Assembly (NCBI RefSeq): GCF_964355755.1
Contig: NC_092677.1
Span: 12,234,601-12,298,600, forward strand
Reading direction: 5' to 3'
DNA: 64,000 nt
Source: Antedon mediterranea
Taxonomy: Eukaryota > Echinodermata > Crinoidea > Comatulida > Antedonidae
The position numbers and the translations under genes are program-made. Under the pieces are notes generated by a model, which made no database searches, was not told where the DNA came from, and worked only from the letters and a program-made list of their open reading frames with translations. Below, in pieces: positions 26,901 to 38,900 of this stretch. The first letter of the stretch is position 1, and the number at the start of each line of letters is the position of its first letter.

Positions 26901-29900
26901 AAACAAATTTAGGAAAAACATTGGGGATATGAGGTTTTGATAGAATAGCTATGTATCGTTTCTAAAAATGTACCTTCTCATATATATTAATAATATTCGT
27001 TCTTATACAGTGCTTATTGCATAATACGTCTAAGCACTTCACATTACTACCCCGGTCATATTTTAGATCCAACATGTATGCAAATGTAAGTAAAGCATTT
27101 TTCCTAAGGATAAGCAATGTGGCGAGAGTTGGATTCAAACTCACAATCAGTAGTCCAACACACTGCACCACCGTTATTTTGTTACTTTGATGAACAAATT
27201 GGATTGAATTTTCTTACCTTTTTGACAAGCAGCGATAACATCATAGTTTGTGTTACATTTCCAATCATTTAAAGACCAAGAATTAATTTCAACACAATTT
27301 TCTCCAGTTCCAGCGTTGTTAGGCTCAGGCTGTTTCCAGATTTCTATCACCGTACACAAAAAACAATAATAATTAGTAATGTTGATTCAAAACATAAATC
27401 AAAACAGTTTCATCAAGCTAGACTTCAAAACAGACCAGCTGACAATTAAGTCTAGTCTTGTTAGCCAGACAAATCATTGGTTTATATTTTATTGACCTTT
27501 ATCTTTTACTACATTGAAACCAGATGAAAGTGTTTTGTACAAATAATATTATTGTTATTTAAAAGGTACCACCTGTTGAAACTTTCTAGATTTGTTGAGT
27601 TGTTATATGCAAATGGTAAATGGTTTTAAATTTGGACAGCGCAAAATACAAATAGTCTCTATGCATTGTTTAAACAAGTGTAAAAAGAATGAAAGCGTTA
27701 TTGTTAAATAAAGCAGGAAAAAGCCTAATAAACCGAACAAATTGACAAAGACACATCACCACACTGTTTCACTAACTTGTCAAGAAAAGCTAGCTATTTA
27801 TTCATGTCATGATGATGTGAGCATCTGACTATCCTCATGCCTAACAAAATGCAATGCATACAATAAATTCACACAAAACGAATACAAATGCTTTATGTAA
27901 TATCATGGAGTACTCTGTGGTAATATAACGAATTAATTGCTTTATATGTTTTTTTTTGTCTTTAGACACTCACCCTCCAAAGAAGTTGTCTGTTTCTCTC
28001 CATTGCAAGTTATTTCGGTAAATATACCTTCATGTCCTTCATCTGAGTACCCCAAGAACATTCTGTGTTTATCAGAGTTTGTAACAGAGGCACGCAGGCT
28101 TTCGAAATCTGTGGATGCCTTTAGGATGGGTAAAGTAGCTCCTTCCCTCTGACAGTAATCATTCTGCTCGGCCCAAGAACCACTGTAATTAAAGTAATGC
28201 CTGCAAACATCACCTTCAAGTTTCCAGTTTTCAGGGCAACGTGCTAGAACATAGTAAATATAATAGAATATAAACATTTCACTGGACATCATTCTGGTTT
28301 TGTACATCATCTCTTATTAATTGGTAAAACACTTGCAAAAAAAACATTGCCAAATAATTTTTTAAATATTTTTTTTTGAATTTGCCATTTTAATGTCACA
28401 TAATAGTTATTTACTTAGACAAAAAATTGGATCGAAAAAAAATGTTTACCTAAAAAAATGGAATTTAAAGCAAAAAATTGTCAAATTGACTGCCAGCCAA
28501 TGGATTTTTGGTTGAATTTAACCATTTATTATGTTATTTCATAAGTGAAAACATGATTTTTTTCGTTTTTTTTTCTTCAGAAGTGATTAACTTTTTTTAA
28601 ACTACAAAATAACCTATTCAAAGTCTGATTTAATTAATCATTGTTAATGCGATTCTTTTATTCTCATCAATTCATTAAGCAAATTCAAGTGAACCAACAA
28701 AATATCTTCTATAAATTGAGTATAGACAGTAGCATAATAAATAGTATAAAAACAAAGTAAACTAGATTTAATTCGTCACTATGACGAATTATAGGTTATA
28801 TGCATTGATAATTAAAATAAAGATAATTTATTTTTTAAAGATATTTTGATTCATTGATTTTTTCAGATTCTTTAAATAATATATAATATATGATAGGACC
28901 TTGCTAACGCGAATACAATAGCCGGTATCACAATCCGATCAAAGATCCCTCTGCGTATAATGTCATAAACCACATTTGCTGTTACATAATAATAAAGACA
29001 TAAGTTATTTTTTATCTAGATTTCATTATAAATCATGTGTATAATATATACACTAAGAAATAAATTTGAACAAACAATACGGATAATAAAAAAAAAAATT
29101 TATTTCGTTTCCCAAGGTGAAACTCGATCTCGGTACCTTGAGTGCCATAGACACGAGCACACACCACCGAGCCATACACAACTGACTAAAAATTGTAGAA
29201 AAATTCCTCCGTGTATTTACTATGCAGTAACCACTTTGGTGCAGATAGATTATTACATACCGCAATGAATTATAATTTTTTACTATGATGACATCTCTAA
29301 AAATGTACAAAAATGATGCACTGTCAAACTATATACTTTTAACTTTAATATATGAACTTTTGAAGGAAGAAAGTTAATGTTAAGTTTGTTATTTTGGCCT
29401 AAGAAAATGTCATAATTTGTTTGATTGTCGAAATGAATTTTTTTTAATTTAATATGCAATTAATTATGGCTTAATCAACTTTTGTTCCCTTAGTTTAATA
29501 ATAAATCATACATAAGATACATACACTTCAAGAAAATTAAATAAAAAATATGTGTTCCCGAGCATTCTGACGATCTATATTAATTTTAAAATTTAGCATA
29601 TTTTCACCATTTTGTTAACTTACACGTGCGTAGCCTGTCACTTTTGACGTGCTCGTATAAGGCAATTACGCGTTGAAAAGTGAATAAAATATGATGATAT
29701 TATTAAAGAAAGGTTGTACAACCGAAATCGGACAAAAAGAGTGCGCATTACCGTATAACGCGCAGTGCGCGTGCAAAAATCTGCGCACTCATGGCAATTT
29801 TTTAAACGCTTAAAATTGCCTGAAACGTACTCTAATTTCATCGAAAATAAATTTTGACAATTTTGAACATTTTAAGCGCGCGTACGCAAGCGTTATATGC

Positions 29901-32900
29901 GCTACGCACGTAATTGTATTGCCATATGATGAAATATGACCTGAAATTTATGAGTACCAAATTTTGTTTAATTGTGATTCATGCTTGTGAAGATATGATT
30001 ACAAACGTGATTTCGTAAAATCGCGCGTAGACCGCGTAATTTTTGATTACGCATCGTGAAAATATAACCACATCGATTCCTGGCAATGAGGAATATACTC
30101 TGAAAACTTGACTTAGCTAGATTAAACTGATGCCAAGATAATGCACGGACAAAATAGTGCTAAGGAAAGAATAAATAAATAAATAAATAAATAAAGATTT
30201 TGACAGAATCAAGAGGTTATATGCATATCATGCATATAACCTAATAATGCCTCAGTCAAAGATTACTCTATAAACAGGTATGTATGGTAGCCTATAGTAA
30301 GTTATGGCCCAGGTGGACATAGGACAGCAAACATAAATTTAGTATAAATCCATTAATAAAGGTAATAGACTTACCAAAGGTTGTGCTACTGTGCCAGAAC
30401 ATGTAGGTACAGATACAGTCAACTCTGCCAATACCGGACTCTCTGAAAACCGGAAACTTTCCCAAAACTAGACTTTTCTTGAAGTCCAAAAGGTCCAAAT
30501 TCGTTTTAAAAATTAAAAACACATTCTGAATACCAGAATTTACGGAAAACCAGACATATTTAGCAAGCCCAACGGTGTCCGGTATTGAGAGTTGACTGTA
30601 TTGTTGAGTTGTAAATGTAACACAAGCTTAATTAGAGTGGAGTTGTGGCTTAGTGGTTATGATGCTTGGCTACCACTCCAAGGGTGCTGGGTTCAAGTCC
30701 CATCACATGTCTGGATTTTATCTAAGGAAAAAATTACAACTCCACTCCCAAAGACTTTGTTTATGTACAGCAGTGGCGGATCTAGCGGGGGGCGAATACG
30801 TACGCCCTCCTATTTTTTTAAGATTTTTTTTTTTTTTTTTTTAAATTAAATAGATTTTAAAAACATGTATCGTTTCGACGGTCATCAAACCGATGGTTTG
30901 CACATTTCCATAGTGAAAATAGTACGTCGGAGCACATCGTCAGCTTGATCGCATTCCACCAAGCCTGTACGTTGATATCCTTTCTATCCTATCCTGTGTA
31001 CTATCAATCTCTAGCGTTACCAACGATTCACAGTTAAGTGTAAAAGGAGCAAGTTGATAAAAGCCACGTGGTGAGCTTGGTCACGTTCTACTAAGCAGGT
31101 CGGCATCCTTTGTGATCGTTACTCCAGTATTGTAGAGTAGCGGTACCTCCGACGATCAATCGTGCAGTCAATGAATGGAGTTGATGAAGCCACATGGTCA
31201 GTGCTACTATACTACGCGCCCATTTATTAAGTACAATAAAAACAAAGGCTGACTGTATAGTGCCTATGAAAATTATCCCGTCAGGCCTTTATTTTATTAA
31301 AACGTATTACTATGATCCCTATTAAAATATTAACAATGCTGCAGCATTTCATGACCCTTGTTGTTTTATTTGCTTTTCCGTCGATGATTCTCATAAACAA
31401 ATCGCGATGACAAAAGAGGTGTTTTGTTTTTTTCAAATCACTAAATATAATGTAATGATGATCGAGCCGGACCGCTAATTTTTAAACAATCGTTTAAACC
31501 AGGCCGTTGAATATGTCGTGATTTTAATTGTCAAAAACATGATCGTCAGTCGATGGCTCGCGTCGCATGTGTTACGTGGTGGTGGAAAACACTCTCAGCA
31601 AGTTTGCTTCATTAATATGCATGAGACTCTGTGACGACCCGCTTTAACGTGACGTCATTTTACTAGCTGCATGCGAAGAAGTAGTCACCACAATCGACCC
31701 GGCGCGCGTGTAAGAAAATAATACCGGCCTAGGCTAGGACAAGTTTATGCTTATATAAAAGCTGAAAAACATCGTCGCGTTGTAAAAATTTAGATGTAAA
31801 GTACAGGCAAGTTGTTAGCTTGCTTTGGTACCCTAGGTAAGTATCAACTGCATGTTCCACATGTCGTAATTTGCGAGCTTTAGAGTGTTTGGTAAATGAC
31901 AAATATGAGATGTTTGTAAATCGTTTTAAACGACTTACAATGCGCTACAGTAGAACGGCAACATTTTCAGGACCTGAACCCCGACCGGGGGCCCTTGGCG
32001 GCCCCCTGGCCCCCAGCCAATGTTTACTCGCCACCCCTTTTCAATATCCTGGATCCGCCCCTGTACAGCATCTTGTGTATATCTTTGTCTTGCCTAATGA
32101 TCAGCAATTGCTGGATGGATCACCCTCATTAAATATGGTAAAAAAAAATGTATTGTAATACTACAGTAATAGCTCTTGAGGACACATCCATCTAGCATGG
32201 CCAAGGTCAAGATCCAAAGTGAGCCACCTGGATTGTGCTAAGGAACACAAATGAGAAGCCAAATTGGACTTATTAGGAACATAATATGTGTAGTGTTAGA
32301 ACTTACACCAAGTTTGTTTGATTTACTCTAGGCACAGCAACTTTGTTTTTTCTACACACTTACTTCTTTTACAAGCCCAATAGCCTTCTTTGTTACAAGA
32401 AATCGACACAAACTTTCCATTTTGGTTAATTTTTGCACACTTGTTATCATTGTCTGGATGTCCTATTTCCCAGTCTGAAAAATACCCAGAAAAAATAGTT
32501 ATTTAAATTTATATGGTTACTCAAAGTATAAAAACCTGGGAAGATTTATACCTTTGCTTTAAAAAGACCCTTCAAAAGGGGAAGGGGAAATTTTGCCCAA
32601 CATGGTTAGAGAGAATACTAAGAATTTTGGAGAATACATCATTTATGTAGTCTGAAAACTCATGTGGGTACTGTACTTATCATATCAAAATTTCTCCTTT
32701 ATATACAATACAGAAGTACACCCTTTTTTTGTATATACTGTAAGGTCTATAAAAATCACAGTAAATTTGAAGTGCGATGGGACCGCAATAAAATTTATTC
32801 TCACTTGAGTAAGTATCTGAGAGATTCTTGTTTAGCCGTCTCCACTTCCATTCTCCAGACTCGTTTGACAAGTCTATGATAGTGTCTATAGGAAGGTTGT

Positions 32901-35900
32901 TGGTGACAAACTGCACCTCCTCTTGTGTCAGAATGTTGAGGATCAAGGAAAACTTAATAGTACTACAGTAGGAATCAATCTGGTCTCTTGAATATGATAT
33001 CTCACTACCAAATTCATATATGCTTCTCCCAAATACAACCACGTCTGATCCAACTGCAACCAAATAAACAGACAATGTTAAATCACGAATCAAGATACTA
33101 AATCTATATCCACTGTATATGTGGATACAAATAATGAAGGTTTATGAGTGCAATAGTATAAATATGTTCATGAGGCAGGTGAAAATTAAAGACCCATTCC
33201 TTACAATTTGTGACGTTTTGTAAAAATAATGCATATATTTACTTTAAAAACATTAAACCAGGTCATTCCTTGTCTTAAATGTACATTTTATGGTCAATTA
33301 TGACAAAAAGTCAGCAACAATGCGCTACCTAAGTATCTCGCAAATGACCTCTCATAGACGGTCTTTAGGCCTAGCCTAGGGAGGCTTAGTTTGGTAGCCT
33401 AGCTGGTAAACATCGGTAACGTACGAACATCGTACGCTAGCTATATACCTAGCCTGCCGTTGTATAGTTGTTGCTGCATTAATTGTCTTTCTATTTTTGC
33501 CAGACTCTGTTGATACAAATTGGGGAAAACTCTGTATTTTCCCTTAAAAGTTAGGAGTCTTCCATTTGTTTTGGCCTCACAAGCGATCAAATGTGTGTGA
33601 ATTACAGAAGAAAAACGAAAATATCAATCCGCGCGCAATGCATTTTGGGATTTAAGCGGGCCGCTAAAATTACTAGAATCGACTGATTTTTCACATTTTT
33701 AACCGTTTAAAGACGAAAAAAGTTATCTCAATAGGACCATATAATATTTATTTTTATATTAAATGTAGTTTGTGACCTTAAATTAAATCTAAAAAACGTA
33801 GGGAATGGGTCTTTAAACATTTCATCAGTACCCAATGAAAATATTTGTACAGTTCTATTGCACAGATTATAATATAAACATTCAATATATCTAAAGTAGA
33901 TTCTTGATTTCCTCCAATCAATGACAAAGATCTACTTGGCATGGCAAATGTTAAATTTCAAAGGAATAAATGTATACTAATTATTTAGTAATTCCTAGTT
34001 AATTTGTCAATTATTATATTATGACTTACCAGTTTTGATTATAAGGAACTGTAATATTAGGCCTACAACAGCAATGTAAAGAAAATGTGTCTGAAATGTA
34101 AAATGAATAATAAATTATATATGCAAATTTTTTTAAATAGTCTATATAGCCCTATGATACCTCGGCTAGGTATGGCTAGAGGCTAACTAAGTAGTGCCAA
34201 ATTAGGTTAGAACTTAGTAGACCACTTAGTATAGTATAGTGACGGTCAGTCTAATTACCGAAAACAACCGAAAACAACCGAAAACAACCGAAAACAACCG
34301 AAAACAACCATAAACAACCGAAAACAAACCGAAAACAAAATAAAACTAGACATGAAACTCGTCACTTTGACGAGTTAGTTATCCGCACCACGACAAACGC
34401 CACGTGCACGTCATACGTTGGAATATTGCACACAGATAAAGATTATGGCATTATGACAAGAACTGAAGAATATGATATGCTGTTAGTGCTGAATTCTGTC
34501 AATTTTGTGTCATATAGTATATATATGCAAACACTACAGTATAATCTGTATACATATTACATACAGTGTAGAATAGTTGAAATTACGGGACCCGCCATTT
34601 ATTCCAATTTTTAACATGGCGACGGTATCAAAATGAAACACTTAGATAGCAATTTCAGAAGGAAATTATCTTAGGAACAACATATTAACGTGTAGAAGAA
34701 ATTTGAATACGTAAAATATAGATGCGCACCCTTTTAAATGTGATGAACTATTACGCAAAATATGAAAATACAACTTTTTTTATTCAACTGGCCATATGAT
34801 GACGTCACAACATCCGATTGGCAAAATGTTTACATGAATTCGTATCTACAATCCAATAGCTTCCAGAAAACGTTTTAATCGTGATTATCACATTTTATTC
34901 TTACGAGCTATTACAGAATAAAATTTACTGTAAAGATGAAATTAATGACCCACGTAATTGAAATTTTTAGGCATGATGACGTCATAAAAATTAAAATATT
35001 TTTATCTCATACTAAAGAAAGTTGATTGACCTACACAATATATAAATGTAGGAGAAAAAGGAATACAGATAAGCGTGATGCGCTCCATTGAATGTGATGA
35101 GCAATAACGAAAGAGACAAAAATCCTATATTTTACATTCGTGTGGCCATACGATGACGTCACAATGTTTTTTTAGCCTTATCGATGCATGATCCGTTATC
35201 TACAACTCATCAACTTCAAGATTTTGTAATAAAAATAAACGGTTCACGGTTTACTTTAGAAACTATGACTGTTTAAAAAAAGACAAAATGTTGACGATTT
35301 TTTAATCTTTTTCATAAAAAACGCGCATGAAATGTTTAATTCAACGTGTTCGTATGGCGTTATTTAAATTGGAAAAGGTCTAAATTGTTTTCAAAATTAC
35401 TAGGAAAGGCTTGAAAAATATAATTCAAGAGAAAAAAATATGTTTTTAACGCTACGTGCGCACCGCGTACGTAAAAAATTGCGCGCCCGTGGGAATTTTT
35501 GACATGCTCAAAATGACATGAAACGCGTAAAAAATTGATTAGAAATTAATTTTGCACATTTTGAAATTTTAAATGCGCGTGCGCGCGTAACTTCTTGTGA
35601 AACATGCCATTTTTAATCCGTAGAAAGTTTGCCCCTGATATGACTTAAATTTTGTCAAAGTGTCAATACTAAATGACTTTTGGTTTTTAATCTATGTTCA
35701 ATCATTGAAATTCATAAAATTGCGCGTAAGTCACGTTGCGCAACTATGACGTCATTCAAAAATAGGAGGTGCACAACTTCACGTAAATGCCCATATGTTG
35801 TCAAAGTTATGAAATGTTATGTTTACACATTTTAGAGAAACGCGATCCACAAAAAGGAAGGATGGAAACGAGAATAATACAGAAAAAAAATGTTGATCTC

Positions 35901-38900
35901 ATACAATAACAAGGAGTTATCCGCTTGGTATACCAAGCGGATAACTAATAATCTAAATACCGAAAACAAATTTGTAAAATATTTTTTAAATGTCGCCCTC
36001 TATTGATGGGTGTTTCTAAATCTAAGACCATAACAGAGACAAAACCGCGCGCGCAAAAGCCAAGGAAGACCCTACGATGGTAGTGTGCACAAAATACAAC
36101 TAAAAATCGTGCAATCAATCAATGATAACATCGCATTTACTTACAGAATCTATAAAAATATTTTAATTTTAGTCTTTCGATTTTTGATCCAGAAACCAGT
36201 ACATTACTCCTTACAATAATTGTGAATACTAGATGGTACGCTCGCTTCGCTCGCGTACCATCTAGGTCGTGCCCACAGATGGTTCTCGAATACACAGTAA
36301 TTTCAGCGTAAAAAAATGCTTTTTTTTAATGTACGTACTGCAGGACGATAATAGTTATTATCGTTTACAGAAACGAATAAATAGACACGATGATTTATGT
36401 ATTAAACTGAAATTAGCACACTGGGAATTACTTCCGAAAGAGAAACTTGTCACAAAATGAGTCCAAATTTGTTATTTGGACTCATTTAAACAAACCCAAT
36501 TTGTGTTTTGTGTGTAACATTAGGGTTGAGGGATGGGGAAGAGGATATGGGTACAAAGAAGAACAATGTTTTAATATATTCTTTATCTACTCAGTAACGA
36601 AATATGTTTTTCATGTTTGATAGGCCTATAAATAATATACCACTTGATACAGTAACACATTTGCGATTTAATACTTTGTTAAAACTGTCACTGTTATAGT
36701 CCATTGAAATAGCATGTACATGTAACGATACACGTACCACTACAACGTTTATATTCTTTGTAATTATTAATTAATACAAACGTTGAGAAGCAACTGTCAG
36801 TAGTACAGTTTATTTGTATATTGTACATTTTATATAACAGTAGGGCCTACTCACAGGCCTATAAATAATATACCACTTGATACAGTAACACATTTGCGAT
36901 TTAATACTTTGTTAAAACTGTCACTGTCATAGTCGATTGAAATAGCATAGTACATGTAACGATACACGTACCACTACAGCGTTTATATTCTTTGTAAATT
37001 AATACAAACGTTGAGAAGCAACTGTCAGTACTACAGTTTATTTGTATATTGTACGTTCTATATAACAGTAGGGCCTACTCACACTCACAGTAATACGTTT
37101 ATTTGTACATGATTGTGTTATACATCTAACAGTACCCACACTCACAGTAAATTCAATGGCGACCACAAATGATTAATACGTATTTACAGTAATGTCCAAG
37201 TATTGCAATACTATATCTATATATAGGTTTTAGGTTAATTCCCCAAGGGCCAATAAATTTACCTACAGCTGGTGGTACTTGTGTTAAAGCAAAGAGTTAT
37301 TATTGAAATGTTCCATTCATCGGAAATCAATACATTTGTTTAAATGTATATTAAATCTATCAAAATAGTATGTTTTTAAGAAAATAGGTCTGTCTTCAAC
37401 ATTATGATGCTGTACTCGAGCTGTTCAACCGGTTTTCAGCCATTAAAAACAATTATCGTAGGAGGAGTCTAGATAGGAAAATGCGAAGCATCCTCGTATT
37501 ATTGTATGCGGGTATTTTTCAAGATAGACATGCATTGGACAGTGTATACCACGATCGGAAAACACCCCTATTTGGGGCAAATCGTTGAACCTAAATTCGT
37601 TTTAATTGTCAATAACTAATTATCGAACTCCATTTAATTAGTAAACAGGGTTACATCAGGTGGTTAAAATCAGTATCGAAAGTACGAACCAACTTTATAT
37701 ACCATCCATCATTCTAGAAGTAAGGCGCGATTTACCGAATTTTGCCCTTACGTAAATTTATATATAGATGTTAATCCATAGTATAGAAGTAGTAAATTGA
37801 CTATGGTTAATCATGATCGATTTAATTATAGATTTTCAAAGATAATTATACAAAGATACTAGGGAATATAAAGTATACTTAAAACAAGCTCACTATAAGG
37901 GATTCACAATAAAATCTATTCAGTAAAATTACTGTAGTCGAGTAAATAACGTTTTTATCCTTAATCGCTTCAGTATTCACTTAAGTGACGAAAACCGGGG
38001 ACGAAAACGCAAAGTTAGGTAAAATCATGCTTTGTTTTTGAAAAGACTAAAAACGAAATGTGTTTATAGATTTTGTAAGTAAATGTAATCTACGGTGTAT
38101 TTCATTGAATTTGTACAATTTTGAGTTGTATTTTGTGCACACTACCATTTCTTAGGGTCTTCCATGACTTTTGCGCCTCTATGGTCTTAGCTTTAGAAAC
38201 ACCCATCAATAGAGGGCGACATTAAAAAAAATATTATACAAAATTTGTTTTCGGTATTTAGATTTTTTTAATTTTGTTTTCGGTTTGTTTTCGGTTTGTT
38301 TTCGGTTGTTTACGGTTGTTTTCGGTTGTTTGTGGTTGTTTTCGGTTGTTTTCGGTAATTAGACTGACCCGTATAGTGAGGTTGGGTTATTTAGCCTAGC
38401 CATGGTCCTGTAAAGAGGGCCTAGGCCTAGCTAGGCTAGGCCTATAGGCCTAGCCTAGTAGCCCAATAGCTCTAGCTAAATCATAGTATAGCTAGGAGGC
38501 CCGCATACTCCGACATTGAATTGGGATTGAACTTCATCAATACTTAATATTTTTTAAGACAAATTACCTACCTACATACAAATACAATTTCTTTTAAGTG
38601 ATATTAAAAGTCCTTTCCTCTACAACAAGTTACTTCTAAACTTATTATTATAGAGGGCGTAAAGAAAATAAAAATTACCTGTAAATAAAAATTTGGATCT
38701 GGAACACAATTCGGTTTTCTGGATAAATTTAACCGTTTATTAATTTTGTTTATTAATTTTCACTGTATATTGTATTTAATGTTGCAGAGAAAGACTGGTG
38801 TACATCTCTGTAAATCTTTTTAAATTTCTATTTGTGTTTACTGTATTCGTTGATCTTAAAGTTTATTTTCATACTTTAATTTGTTAATTAACTATTGTAT

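Larger units (their letters stand above)
34243..38370. mobile_element. Foldback (Mutator-like?) element with two nested insertions
   Basis: Long inverted ends begin GGTCAGTCTAATTACCG and continue as arrays of CCGAAAACAA (34257-34345 and, inverted, 38270-38360). Further inside, both arms share CGCCCTCTATTGATGGG. The flanks are GTATAGTGA on both sides (34234-34242, 38371-38379), a 9-bp target duplication. Without its two insertions the element is about 1 kb. Long TIRs plus a 9-bp duplication fit Mutator-type elements; that class is inference. Confidence 0.72.

Noticed and set aside
31871-32158. 95-codon frame with a proline/glycine-rich centre
   Set aside because: Covers the right terminus of the hAT-like element (GGATCCGCCCCTG) and ordinary intron.
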